Positions 1 through 9,017 of a stretch of 64,000 bases of DNA are shown in pieces; positions within the stretch are counted from its first letter, which is position 1, and each line of letters starts with the position of its first letter. Made by a program: the position numbers and the translations under genes. This DNA comes from Mesorhizobium ventifaucium (lineage in GTDB: Bacteria > Pseudomonadota > Alphaproteobacteria > Rhizobiales > Rhizobiaceae), in assembly GCF_935822925.1 (NCBI RefSeq), contig NZ_CAKXZS010000001.1:1-64000 (forward strand), written 5' to 3'. The notes under the pieces are model-generated. The model saw only the letters and a list, made by a program, of their open reading frames with translations. It made no database searches and was not told where the DNA came from.

Positions 1-406
1 CTATGTGTCCAGAATGGACCCTAGGAAAAGTGGTGCCCAGAGGCGGAATCCAAGCGGTGGAAAACTTGCTCTGTTTCCAAATGGTTAGGACTCACGCAAT
101 AGCAGGACTAGCCAACAAAAATACCAACAAAATATTTCTGTGGATTGGTTCGGTTCCCGATATCGCTCTATTCGCTCAATGCCATCGCGTCCCAACCTTA
201 TCTCAAAAGCCCATTGCTGTCGCTACTCGAGTTTGGTCCAGATAGGTCCTCTCGATCGCATTGCATGGTGCGTGAGCTAATCGCAGGTCCGCTGCCTCCG
301 ATTCCCGACCTCTGATCGCTCTACCATTGAAGATGGCGGAGAGAGCGTATTTCGATTCCCTTCCCATCCCATTGGAAATAACTGCATCCTGCTCGCAGAA
401 CTACCG

Positions 407-730
407 TCAGTCTGGGATGTCGGGGCTCGCTTTCCTCAGCGAGCCGAGATCGGGCAGCAGGTGCTCGTGGAAATGCTTTACATTCCATCCAGGTAGCGAT
501 GACGATAAAGTTCCAGCATCTCTTCAATCGCTTCGGCAGGCACTCGACGGGTCGAAATCTTGCCCAAACGCCGGTCGAGCAACCCAACTTCCCCAGCCTC
601 TTGTAACGGTCGCGGGCGAAATTGCCGCCCCGACCGCCAAGCAACTCGCCTGCCTACATCATCGAAAGATCGCCGCCATTCCAGCGGCTCAAAACCTCTA
701 CAAACTTCTGCATTCTCCGGTCCTGTAGCC
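407..730 (-). pseudogene. ISNCY-type transposase N-terminal remnant
   Basis: Read on the minus strand, two frames together give the N-terminal part of an ISNCY (IS1202-like) transposase. One frame contains LLDRRLGKISTRRVPAEAIE and ends near 480; the next continues as WNVKHFHEHLLPDLG and stops at 407. The change of frame near 480 and the missing catalytic region show a decayed fragment. Family assignment rests on my recognition of these motifs. The 400 bases to the left hold nothing I can support. Confidence 0.55.
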
Positions 731-892
731 ATGCTGTCCGTTTCATCCCCAGCCTCCATGCGCTGGCGAAAACCGGACAACTCACGTGCTACCTAATCTG
801 GACAACTCATCTGCTTACGAAACGCGCTCATGCGGCGCTTGCATGACGCACCATGTGAGGCTATATTCTGCCTCAAACGGATGGAGAGTGAG

Positions 893-1324
893 ATGCTAGC
901 GTTCGGAAATGTCGCCGACGTGTTGGGGCTGCCCGTCAAAGAGGTGGCGGCGCGGTCGCCTTTCGGGCTGATCTCCCGGATCGAGGATGGACTTCCTATT
1001 GGGGCACTCGAGCGTGTTGCACGTCTTCTGGCGCCTGGCGATGCTCAGTTCAAATACCGGCTGATCCCCAAGGCGACCTACGAGCGGCGTAAGATGGTAC
1101 ATCGTCTCTCATCGGACGAGGGCACACGATTGGCCCGCGTGGCGCGCGTCTGGGGTCTTGCTGTCGATGTCTGGCAGAACGAAGAGGAAGCGCGCGATTT
1201 CTTGTTTCGGCCGCACCCGATGATTGAGGACAAGCGACCGATCGACGTCGTTATCCTGAGCGAGTTCGGCGCCGAAATGGTGGTCGATATCCTCGGAGGT
1301 CTGAAGTACGGCAGCGCTGCGTGA
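893..1324 (+). CDS. Antitoxin of Xre/MbcA/ParS type (DUF2384)
   Basis: A 143-residue protein that should neutralise the RES-domain toxin encoded immediately downstream and autorepress the pair. The N-terminal part (VADVLGLPVKEVA) fits an Xre-like helix-turn-helix. The C-terminal part (ARVARVWGLAVDVWQNEEEARDFLFRPHPM) fits the DUF2384 toxin-binding domain. I chose the ATG at 893 because GGAGAG lies just upstream; the frame is open further and ATG at 881 is possible. It overlaps the toxin start by four bases, typical of translational coupling in type II toxin-antitoxin operons. Confidence 0.85.
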   Translation: MLAFGNVADVLGLPVKEVAARSPFGLISRIEDGLPIGALERVARLLAPGDAQFKYRLIPKATYERRKMVHRLSSDEGTRLARVARVWGLAVDVWQNEEEARDFLFRPHPMIEDKRPIDVVILSEFGAEMVVDILGGLKYGSAA

Positions 1325-1803
1325 CGGCGCAGACTCTCGATCGCACCTTATCGTCCTTTCGCATCGGCGATCCGGCCGGCACCTATCCGATCTTCGACGC
1401 GACCGGCTCGACAATCGCGCCAGGGCGATGGAATACGCCCGGAAGTCCTATCATCTACACCAGCGAGCACTATTCGACGGCCCTTTTGGAAAAGCTGGTG
1501 CATGGCAGCGGCCGCCTGCCGCCCAACCAGCACTACATCGAAATCACGATCCCGCGCGGGCTGAGCTACGAGGTCTTTTCCCAGCCGTCACTGCCGGGCT
1601 GGGACGCGATGCCGGCGACGGTGAGCCAGGGATTTGGCGAAACCTGGTGTTTAGAACGGCGCAGCGTCATCCTGCTGGTGCCGAGTGTCGTGGCGCGTCT
1701 CGATTGCAATGTGCTGATCAACCCGGCGCATTCGGAGTTTTCAAGGATTCAGACAAGTCTGCACCAGCCCGTCTACTGGGACCGACGGCTGTTTGGCGCG
1801 TAA
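1321..1803 (+). CDS. RES-domain toxin
   Basis: A 160-residue RES-domain protein. Characterised members of the family degrade or phosphorolyse NAD+ and arrest growth when free of antitoxin. The RES core is seen as the FRIGDP start, the block RWNTPGSPIIYTSEHYSTAL with conserved Arg, Tyr and Ser, and NPAHSEF near the end. Translation starts with GTG at 1321, overlapping the antitoxin stop (GTGA). Length fits the family (about 150-160 residues). The pair stands beside an integrase remnant, fitting a role in island or plasmid maintenance (inference). Confidence 0.9.
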   Translation: MTAQTLDRTLSSFRIGDPAGTYPIFDATGSTIAPGRWNTPGSPIIYTSEHYSTALLEKLVHGSGRLPPNQHYIEITIPRGLSYEVFSQPSLPGWDAMPATVSQGFGETWCLERRSVILLVPSVVARLDCNVLINPAHSEFSRIQTSLHQPVYWDRRLFGA

Positions 1804-1830
1804 CGGGAGTGAGCCCGCCGCAGCCAGAGA

Positions 1831-2046
1831 TCATGCTTCGAGGTAACCGAGATCTGAGGCCAGGGCGCGCAGGGAATTCTCGCCGATGCCTTCTTTGGCG
1901 AGATGGCGCAGTGGCGACATCGTCGCGGTGAGGATTTTGGCCAGAAAATCGCGCCGGTCGAATGGCAGCACCGAATCCAGCGCATCGAGCGCCTCCGCAC
2001 GGCGGAGTTTTTGGTCTGGTACGGGCCTTGGCAGGCGCGCATCCAC
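1831..2046 (-). pseudogene. Tyrosine-recombinase N-terminal remnant
   Basis: A 71-codon frame that matches the SAM-like core-binding N-terminus of phage-type integrases common in alphaproteobacteria (motif LRHLAKEGIGENSLRALASD followed by LGYLEA). It stops at 1831, just where the family continues into the DNA-binding and catalytic domains, so the R-H-R-Y catalytic part is absent. Other-frame coding-like sequence extends to about 2200 without a recognisable start. Probably debris from the event that brought in the toxin-antitoxin pair. Confidence 0.6.
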
Positions 2047-2452
2047 CGACGGCTTGCCTCGCGCTGTTCCTTGCCGATGCGCGCCAGGCGCGCCAAGAAA
2101 CTCCTCATGTGCAAGAATCTCCTCATGTGAACGATGCCGCCGCCGGCGCGGCCGTGCAGCCGGTAGACTGGTCCTCCGAGCTGCTGCGCCTCGGCTAGCA
2201 TGAATTCAACGGCTTAGCTTGGCGAGGTGGAAGGCCCGCACCCTCGAAAACTGCCCGGAACGGAAAAGCATGCTTTCAGCTTGGCGCTTCAACAACGGCC
2301 CGGTCTCGCGATCCGCGAAGTCTGGCGTCAGGCGGGCAGGTCGACTTTGGCTTGGCTTCCGCCCAGGAACCGCGATCACGAGGCTACTAGGCCGGCCCGG
2401 AATGGCCGCTCGGCAACGTCGTGATTGTCGACTGACAGAGAGCCGATGCGCG

Positions 2453-3583
2453 ATGGAGATCTCTGATGGCATGTCTCGGACAATCCCGTGGGCCGAGATC
2501 GCCGGTCCGCTGGTGACGGCCGAGGACGCCATCGCGCGTCTCGACGAGCGGCTTTCCCGTTCGCCGGTGCGTGACGGTTTTGTCGAGCGGTTTCATTTTC
2601 ACGATGCGGCGGCCGTGCTTTGGCTCGAGGGCGAATTTGTCCATGTCGAGGATCTCGTCCTGCACGATGCGCATATGGACATCCGCACGCCCACGCACGA
2701 ACTCACCCGCGCGCGCACGATCCTGCGCGCTCACCGTCAGATCTTTGGCAACGCAGCTGATTGGGCGATCGGCAGGGACGGGATGCGGCAACTCATCGGG
2801 CGCGGCGGCGGCGGGGCGCTGCGGAAGGGCCGGGAAGGCGAGGGGACACCGGAGCCGCAGATGCACCCAGATGAGACAATCGAGACGGACGGGCCCGATC
2901 CGCTGGCCGAGGAGTTCGCAGCCATCGACGCCGTGCTCGCGCGCTCAAGCGCGGTCCTCGAAGGTGTCGCGGTCGAGCGGCCGTCACGGCCGCAAACGAC
3001 ACCTGAGCGGGATCCGCTAGTCTACGACGCGGATTGGGACGAGCCCGCCCGACTCGACGACTGGCGTACGCTGCTCGATCGCACGGCCGATCTTTCGCCC
3101 GTATTGGCAGCTGCGGTGCTTTGGGACGCTTGGGAGGACATCGGCCCGCTGCAGCATCAGCCTTGGCTTGGCACCCTTTTGGTGGCAGCCACACTGCGGC
3201 AGCGTCGCAAGACTATCGCTCATCTGCCGGCTCTCAACACGGGCTTGCGTGTGATCGGCCGCGAACGCCGACGCCATCGCAACAGGACGGAGCGATGGCT
3301 GGCCTTCTTCGACGCGGTTGTGGAAGCGGCCGCGCTCGGCCTAAAGGAACACGACCGCCTGGGGATGGCGCGAGAACAGATGCTTCGCCGCACCAGAAAC
3401 CGACGCGGCAACTCGAAACTGCCCCAGCTGATCGACTACGTCCTGTCGCGGCCCCTGGTGTCCAGCGCGATGATCGAAAAAGACCTGAAGGTGACGACGA
3501 GAGGTGCGCTTAACCTTGTCGGCGAACTCAATCTGCGTGAGGTGACGGGCAGGGGGCGTTATCGTGCTTGGGGGATCGTTTAG
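2453..3583 (+). CDS. RHE_PE00001-family protein (DUF1612 with HTH domain)
   Basis: A 376-residue protein resembling the RHE_PE00001 family found repeatedly on rhizobial plasmids and islands: a DUF1612 region in the first two thirds (around LVLHDAHMDIRTPTHELTRA) and a C-terminal helix-turn-helix domain (PQLIDYVLSRPLVSSAMIEK, then a recognition-helix-like stretch). Function is not established; the HTH suggests DNA binding. The frame is open back to 2219, but family-like sequence begins only near MEISDGMSRTIPWAEI, so I place the start at 2453, with ATG 2471 as an alternative. No operon partner is apparent. Confidence 0.75.
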   Translation: MEISDGMSRTIPWAEIAGPLVTAEDAIARLDERLSRSPVRDGFVERFHFHDAAAVLWLEGEFVHVEDLVLHDAHMDIRTPTHELTRARTILRAHRQIFGNAADWAIGRDGMRQLIGRGGGGALRKGREGEGTPEPQMHPDETIETDGPDPLAEEFAAIDAVLARSSAVLEGVAVERPSRPQTTPERDPLVYDADWDEPARLDDWRTLLDRTADLSPVLAAAVLWDAWEDIGPLQHQPWLGTLLVAATLRQRRKTIAHLPALNTGLRVIGRERRRHRNRTERWLAFFDAVVEAAALGLKEHDRLGMAREQMLRRTRNRRGNSKLPQLIDYVLSRPLVSSAMIEKDLKVTTRGALNLVGELNLREVTGRGRYRAWGIV

Positions 3584-3687
3584 GTCGGCGATGGTGCGAC
3601 CAAGCACCGAGACGTCAAGGGTTCCGGTTCCCCGCAGGGCAGAATAGAAGCTGGCGCTGGAGATCAGTCAAAAACCCTGGCAAGCGC

Positions 3688-4535
3688 TCAGTGCACTTGC
3701 CGCGTCCGATGGACCAGGAAGATCGACACGGCGCAGGCGACGCTGACGACCAGCTCTGCCTCGTCATCTCCGAGTTGCTGTCCCTCCCGAATGTGTCGCG
3801 CCCGGTCTGAAGCAAAGCCCCAGAGCTTTTCCACGGCCTCGTCGAGCGGGCGAGGAAGGTTGAGGCGTGGCACCAGGCGGCCGAGTGTCAGTCCCGGTTC
3901 GTTGGCGATGTCGCGTGCAACGCTTTCCAGCGCCGCAATGGAATGCTGGATAGCGCCTGTCCTGTCAGGCTCTGGCCGGCGGGAAATGTCGCGCAAAGCC
4001 TCGCGGATTTCGGGGCGGCATTTGTGCGTCCGGTCGCTGTTAGGGCCTCGACGGCGTTGATGGTCGCGGCTGTAAAGGGGGCGCTGCCGCGAAACACGAT
4101 GCCCTCGTTGTCCTTCAACTCCCAGCCGATGCCCTTTTCGCGGAAAAATCCGTTCAGCTCGTCCCGAAACTGATCCGCCTGCTGATAGTGGAGGCTGCGA
4201 TGCAGGCGTTCTGCGATGTCATAGACCTTGAACCATTCGCAATCTTCGAGCAGCCCCCGAACCTCATCCCAGATGTTCGGGTATTCGGACCAGTTGTTGC
4301 GGTCGGGCGCCACAAATAGGACGGTGCAGACCACATCTCGAATGCGGGTCGGCCCCATTCCTGCGTTGACGGCGATCTGCGCGATGGCAAAGCGTAGATC
4401 ATCTGGCGCGTCTTCCCGGATGGTGATCTCCGGTTCGGCCGGCTTGAAGCCGTAGCGATCTGAAAATTCTGCGACATGGCTGAAACTATACGATCGAGGC
4501 AAGGTTGAATGCGTCCCGGCACCGGAACATTGCAT
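3688..4535 (-). pseudogene. AbiJ-NTD4 abortive-infection-type gene, frameshifted
   Basis: The upstream frame (4535 to about 4020) contains the AbiJ N-terminal domain 4 signature: SDRYGFKP, then IREDAPDDLRFAIAQIA, PDRNNWSEYPNIWDEV and EWFKVYDIAERL. The shifted frame ending at 3688 supplies the conserved C-terminal part (AIQHSIAALESVARDIANEP). The frames join near 4015-4030, so one indel breaks the gene. AbiJ-related proteins act in phage defence by abortive infection. The true start is unclear: there is no good ATG just before SDRYGFKP in this frame. As it stands the product would lose the C-terminal domain. Confidence 0.7.
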
Positions 4536-4584
4536 TTGTCCACCTAGCGGAAAACTCGGTTGGCGTCTCGGCGCGATTTGAAGG

Positions 4585-5130
4585 TCAGCCGATGGAGATT
4601 TGGAGTTCGTTCACCTCCACGATAGCGGCAATCTCCGAATAGAGGTCGACCGCTTGGGCCCGATGCAGAGATCGAGATGGCCAGGGAATAGCGCCTTGTC
4701 CTTTACCCGCTTCTGGCCGGTGTGCGATTTTCACCAGCCGCCAACGGGATAGACGGCGATGGCGTCATGACCCGCAAGCTCGATCGCACGGCCACGCCAC
4801 AGATCGCAGTGTAGCGATCCCGCCTGATTGGCCTTGGGGCCGAGCAGCCAGCAGCTTGCTTCCGCTCCGGTTTAGGCCCCGTCTTTTTCCTGGCTGGCGG
4901 AGATGCGGCTTCTGAACCGCGCATTCGTCTCGGTGCGTTTCTTCATGTCGAAGCGGAGCCCGAAGGAGCGGTAGGTGTCCGGCCGGGTCGCGGCCTTGCC
5001 GGAGAGGTTCGGCTCGATGAAATAGGAGAGCGTCACCTTCATGACGACGATTCGTTCTCGATCTGCTCCAGCGCCGTTTTCGGCCAGGGCAGATCGTAGA
5101 AGTGCATCTCGTTGAAGACACCACTCAAAA
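4585..5130 (-). pseudogene. S8 (subtilisin-like) peptidase C-terminal remnant
   Basis: Several minus-strand frames must be joined to read it: VFNEMHFYDLPWPKTALEQI (from about 5130), then MKVTLSYFIEPNLSGKAATR and YRSFGLRFDMKK, then AGSLHCDLWRGRAIELAGHD and YPVGGW, and finally AVDLYSEIAAIVEV before a stop at 4585. These are C-terminal motifs of a bacterial S8 peptidase family often encoded beside an AAA ATPase in accessory islands. No catalytic Asp-His-Ser region remains, so this is a dead tail with at least two frameshifts. Confidence 0.6.
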
Positions 5131-5156
5131 CCTGGTTTTCCAGTCAGTTCTCGCAT

Positions 5157-5645
5157 TCAGCTACCCCCTTTTGTTCCTCGTCGTGCCACGAAGTCCTGGC
5201 ATCCGTCCTGGGCGGCTCCGTAAGAGCACGTGCAAGTGCGGCATACGTGATCTTTGGCGTCGCGCGGGTCGCGGGTCCCGATAGCCGAACAGCTCTTGGA
5301 CGCTGTTCGGGACGGCACGTTGATGCTGTTGGCTCCGAGCATCGAGTGCAAATGGACCTCTCTCTACTGCTTTCTCGACGACAACATCATCGAGATCGAC
5401 AGGGGCGATCGCACGGGTCGCCGGTTTATATCTCTTGAAGGCGGGGGAGAATAGGTCGGATCTTCGACATGTCGGACGTGCGACACAGCGCCATCACCGT
5501 AATCGTATTGTTTGGAAACGATTTCCTCATTTGGCTCGACACTTGCGAGGCTGCTGGCGCGGATTGAAGAGAACTCATTCCAAGGGAGTCAGGGGCGCAT
5601 GGCGACTGCCGCCGTCGCGGTCTGGACGCATTGGCCGGAGGTTTG
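5157..5645 (+). other. Leader region upstream of the biosynthetic operon, no confident gene
   Basis: No recognisable gene. A 66-codon frame at 5254-5454 has no family resemblance I know and no convincing ribosome-binding site. The region must contain the promoter for the operon starting at 5646; I could not identify a clear -35/-10 pair. A GGAGG at 5637-5641 serves as ribosome-binding site for the first operon gene. Confidence 0.4.
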
Positions 5646-6938
5646 ATGAACAAAAACGTCAATCTGAATTTGGAAGCTCGCGCCAAGACTGTTGGGCGGC
5701 CTGAGACATCACTCGCACTCTTTGGCGGAAACCCTATTGTTTCTCCTGGGCGGATAGCGCCATGGCCGGCAACAAAGAGAAAGCACCTCAAGGCACTTCG
5801 CACGGTCGTAGAGAGTGGAAAATACCATCGCGCCAACCACCCTATTGTATCGGATCTCGAGCGGCGTCTTACCGACTGGGCGGGGAACTGGTCTGTTCGC
5901 GCTGTGGGAAGTGGTACTGCAGCCATCCATGTGGAACTTGACTACTTCAAAGATCGAGGGAACCGCGTTGTCACCGCCGCGCTCAACTGGCCAGGCGCCG
6001 TGGGCCCGATTTCGATCAGCGGCCTTGAGCCAGTATTCATAGACGTCGATCTGGACCTGGCCGGTATTGATGAGGGGGCCGCGGCGAGTTGCTTTGAACC
6101 TGATGTTGCGGCCGTCCTCATTACGCATCTTTTTGGCAACAACATATTTACACCGAGACTGAGAGCCGTTGGGCGAACGAGGGGAATCGCGATCATTGAT
6201 GATGTGTGCCAGTCAATTGGTGCCATCAAGAACATTGTCAATGGTATGTATATCGACAGCGATGCCCTTGCACTGTCGGGAAACGGCGCCAAACATCTGG
6301 GGGCAGGTGAGTTGGGATTCGTAGTCACAAAGGACCCGAATCTCATACAGCATGTTGATCATGTGTCCTTGACTAGCTCGTCCAGGAACGGGGCACGGAT
6401 TTTTTCTCCAAACTCGCAGGGATACAATTACCGACCCAATGTGTTCTCGGCCGCGATAGCCAGGTCTCGCGTGAAGGGTCTCGATAAGCAGCTCCAGAAG
6501 CGGAGAAGCAACGCGACGCTACTCTGGAATATGGTCGAGCATCTTCCTGGCTTAGTGCCGCTTTTCGATCCGAATGATCACCATCAGTCGATGCTCAACT
6601 TTCCTCTGCGCATCGACCTGGAACGGTTCGGCTTTCCTGCTGGTCCGGCGGCGAGAGATTTTGTCGTGAAGTTGCTGCAGGCTGAGGGTGTACCGGTTTG
6701 GGTCTGGCTGACAAAGCCCGTCTTTGAGTATTTGCCGGGCATTCGCAAAAAATGGCGTGCGGCGGATTTTCCAAAGACGATCAAGCTTCTGGATACGATG
6801 TTTTATGTCTCCGAAATCGCCCCGCCGAACGATGCTGAGGTGATGAAGCTCTATGCCGACGCATTTCATAAGGTCTGGGAGGTCCTTCCAAGATTGGTCT
6901 CCAATACCCGGAAGTTGCAAGCGCCGCTTGAGTTTTGA
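5646..6938 (+). CDS. DegT/DnrJ/EryC1/StrS-family PLP aminotransferase
   Basis: A 430-residue PLP enzyme of the sugar/cyclitol aminotransferase family, which aminates keto-sugars, keto-cyclitols or related ketones. Family features seen: the N-terminal FGGNPIVSPG, VGSGTAAIHVELDY, IIDDVCQSIGA (Asp near residue 185, contacting the PLP pyridine nitrogen) and SGNGAKHLGAGE with the Schiff-base lysine near residue 216. Because the lysine is kept, it should act as an aminotransferase or dehydratase, not as a regulator. Start ATG at 5646 has GGAGG five bases upstream. It is the first gene of an eight-gene operon; the next gene starts 13 bases after its stop. The substrate cannot be told from sequence. 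Confidence 0.88.
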   Translation: MNKNVNLNLEARAKTVGRPETSLALFGGNPIVSPGRIAPWPATKRKHLKALRTVVESGKYHRANHPIVSDLERRLTDWAGNWSVRAVGSGTAAIHVELDYFKDRGNRVVTAALNWPGAVGPISISGLEPVFIDVDLDLAGIDEGAAASCFEPDVAAVLITHLFGNNIFTPRLRAVGRTRGIAIIDDVCQSIGAIKNIVNGMYIDSDALALSGNGAKHLGAGELGFVVTKDPNLIQHVDHVSLTSSSRNGARIFSPNSQGYNYRPNVFSAAIARSRVKGLDKQLQKRRSNATLLWNMVEHLPGLVPLFDPNDHHQSMLNFPLRIDLERFGFPAGPAARDFVVKLLQAEGVPVWVWLTKPVFEYLPGIRKKWRAADFPKTIKLLDTMFYVSEIAPPNDAEVMKLYADAFHKVWEVLPRLVSNTRKLQAPLEF

Positions 6939-6951
6939 AGAAGGATGGAAC

Positions 6952-7704
6952 ATGCAGCCGGCCATAAAGGGTTTTCCGCCTTACGGCATTTCCGTTGTGG
7001 TGAAGTTCGGTGGAAGCCTGATGCGCGATCTAGAGGCGTGTAGGGCGGCTTTGGCTGAGCTGGAACGCCTGGGGCGCCGCGGTCATCGAATTTTGATCGT
7101 TCCAGGAGGCGGGATACCAGACAAGGCTATCGAGGCTGTTGACGCGACACATCCGCTGGCCCCATTCACGGCTCACCATGCATGTGCTCTCGCCCAGGAT
7201 CAGACCGCCTATATGTTGTCTGATCCCGCCCTGTCATCCGATCTCGTCGCGTGCTCGACATTGGGCCAGTGCCGGTTCCGCCTGAGAGAAGGCAAGATCC
7301 CCGTACTGTTACCGTCTCAGATCCTGTTCGCCCTAGATCCGGTGGAGTGGAGCTGGGATGTTACATCTGATGCGGTCGCTGCCTGGATCGCTTGGCTTAC
7401 GAATACTCCGAAGCTCGCGATCCTGACGGATGTCGACGGCGTTTATCGTAATGCTTCGACGGGTGATCCCACGGCCCTGATCGCTGAAAGCAGCGCCGAT
7501 GAATTAGGCCGCCTTGGTCACACTTCAATTGATGCCTGTGCCGCTCACTTCATGTCACAGCACGGGCTTTCCGGCGTGGTGCTCAACGGTGCCCACCCGC
7601 ATCGCTTGGGTGATTGGCTTGAGGGGAAACAAGTAACGGGCACACGTATCACGTCTACACCTCACATCATTTCTGCGCCGCAAACTGCATTGGGGGCCGC
7701 GTAA
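6952..7704 (+). CDS. Amino-acid-kinase-fold kinase (MfnE/FomA-like)
   Basis: A 250-residue kinase of the aspartate/glutamate/uridylate kinase fold. It shows the nucleotide-binding start VVVKFGGSLM (Lys18), the glycine loop LIVPGGGIPD, WDVTSDAVAAWIA and LAILTDVDGVYRN (about residue 157), which contribute phosphate and Mg-ATP contacts in this fold. The WDVTSD block is close to that of small-molecule phosphate kinases such as MfnE of methanofuran biosynthesis and the fosfomycin kinase FomA, not to primary aspartokinases. It likely phosphorylates a hydroxyl, phosphate or carboxylate of a pathway intermediate (inference). The stop TAA directly abuts the next ATG at 7705. Confidence 0.82.
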   Translation: MQPAIKGFPPYGISVVVKFGGSLMRDLEACRAALAELERLGRRGHRILIVPGGGIPDKAIEAVDATHPLAPFTAHHACALAQDQTAYMLSDPALSSDLVACSTLGQCRFRLREGKIPVLLPSQILFALDPVEWSWDVTSDAVAAWIAWLTNTPKLAILTDVDGVYRNASTGDPTALIAESSADELGRLGHTSIDACAAHFMSQHGLSGVVLNGAHPHRLGDWLEGKQVTGTRITSTPHIISAPQTALGAA

Positions 7705-8496
7705 ATGTCTTCTTTGGGGTTGACGGTTTACGGGCCCGAGGTCGCAAAATCCGGCCTGACTGCAGCACTTGACGATTTCATTCGCCGGAAGACAGAACTT
7801 GAAATCGAGGAACGATCCTTTGCCGTCCACAGTCGCACTTCCATTGAAGCGTTCTATTCCCTCACGGGATCAACGGGCGGGAAACACTGGCCGCTCGTGC
7901 TGGACCTGTTCGACATGCGGCCGGTCTGTGCAACACTATGGATCGGGGACAGCGCTTTATCGAGCCTTCAATATCTGAAGGGCAAGACCCAGCCTGCCCA
8001 AGCGGCCAAAGGAACCATTCGCAGTCGCTTTTACTGCGATAATCCAGTCACGAATCTTGTCCACGTCAGCGACAGTGAGAGCTTGATGGACGAGGAACTC
8101 AGAATTCTTCGTGCTCACTCCACGGGGACAGGCGACACAAGTTGGCGGGCGCTCAATTCCGGCCGGATTTCACACTCATCGTTCCGCGTGCTGCTTACAA
8201 GCTTGGGGAATACCCAAGCACCTCAATCCGACATCTGCAACAGTGGCGACGATGCGGTTGCGAACGCACGCGCTGCATTCGAGCAGGCAGAAGCGCTGGC
8301 CGTTAGCTGCGGAATGCTGGAGACAGTCCAAGGATTTCTCGCGGGTGACTTTGCCAGCCTGGAATACCTCCTCAACAGGGTAGGCGGGCTTTCAGCCTGG
8401 GACCGCCTTCTGCTCGAGGCGGGCCTTTTTGCGATGCCTTACTGGAACTCACTCATCAATGACTCGCCGGCATTGCTGACTGGTGAGGGAGCATGA
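7705..8496 (+). CDS. Nucleoside diphosphate kinase-like protein with C-terminal extension
   Basis: A 263-residue protein whose first ~135 residues follow the NDK fold: LTVYGPEVAKSG, SIEAFYSLT, LKGKTQPAQAAKGTIRSRF and NLVHVSDSE, placing the phosphohistidine at His120 with Asn117 and Arg106 kept. It departs from housekeeping Ndk: the invariant lysine of the KPD motif is Gly10, the glycine after the active-site histidine is Val121, and the phosphate-binding arginine near residue 88 is absent. The last ~120 residues are an unrecognised extension. It sits directly after the kinase gene and overlaps the next gene by ATGA, so it probably acts on the same intermediate. Catalytic activity is uncertain because of the missing lysine. 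Confidence 0.75.
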   Translation: MSSLGLTVYGPEVAKSGLTAALDDFIRRKTELEIEERSFAVHSRTSIEAFYSLTGSTGGKHWPLVLDLFDMRPVCATLWIGDSALSSLQYLKGKTQPAQAAKGTIRSRFYCDNPVTNLVHVSDSESLMDEELRILRAHSTGTGDTSWRALNSGRISHSSFRVLLTSLGNTQAPQSDICNSGDDAVANARAAFEQAEALAVSCGMLETVQGFLAGDFASLEYLLNRVGGLSAWDRLLLEAGLFAMPYWNSLINDSPALLTGEGA

Positions 8497-9017
8497 TGTC
8501 GGGCGTATTGTGCACCGCGCTCACGGCGATGGCGCCTAATCGATCAGAAGAGAGTTGGCTCGCGGGCAGCAGCGTCATCGCTCATCTCCTAGAGCGAATC
8601 CCAAACGACATTGATATCCATCACCTTCAACAGGACGCATTTGAACATGCAATCGAGCAAGACACGAATGTACTGACACGATTGGGGTTCGTGGCAACTG
8701 AGTCAAACGTTTCCTTTAGTGAACTCGAAAGAACCTTTGTCCATGCGCTAGGAACAGTAAAAATCGACTGGGTTATAGAGCCTGAGAGGCCGAAGCCTCT
8801 TATTTTTGATCCGACCATCGGTGTACGCGCCAACTATGCGGCCGTCGTGGCACGCAAAATCGAGATGTACAAACACGGCCGCCTCGCCAAACACCGAGAG
8901 GATCTTCTTTGCCTGCTCCGCAGCAAAGCTTCCATGGAGACCGAACTCGACATCGCATGCTTCAGATCTCAGCTCGCCGCGTTGGAATTGAGAGCGCCTA
9001 CCATGAGACGAAACTGA
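8493..9017 (+). CDS. Nucleotidyltransferase-fold protein (AbiEii-like)
   Basis: A 174-residue protein with a minimal nucleotidyltransferase signature: GSS at residues 25-27, followed after a helix by NDIDI (Asp39, Asp41), the metal-binding pattern of the MNT/AbiEii fold. Later blocks (VKIDWVIE, then VVARKIEMYKHGRLAKHRED) resemble the third acidic residue and the lysine/histidine helix of AbiEii-type transferases. It overlaps the preceding gene by ATGA and the following by one base, so it belongs to the operon and is probably a pathway or tailoring enzyme, not an antitoxin-paired toxin. Which NTP or substrate it uses cannot be told. Confidence 0.65.
   Translation: MMSGVLCTALTAMAPNRSEESWLAGSSVIAHLLERIPNDIDIHHLQQDAFEHAIEQDTNVLTRLGFVATESNVSFSELERTFVHALGTVKIDWVIEPERPKPLIFDPTIGVRANYAAVVARKIEMYKHGRLAKHREDLLCLLRSKASMETELDIACFRSQLAALELRAPTMRRN

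Noticed and set aside
3..245. 80-codon open frame at the left edge
   Set aside because: No recognisable motif, no ribosome-binding site, atypical composition.
270..335. Minus-strand text resembling a tRNA D-arm (TCAATGGTAGAGC)
   Set aside because: No matching acceptor, anticodon or T-arm could be built; only a chance or remnant similarity.
8493..9017. AbiEii-type toxin of a toxin-antitoxin pair
   Set aside because: No AbiEi-like antitoxin gene adjoins it and it is embedded by overlaps in a biosynthetic operon.
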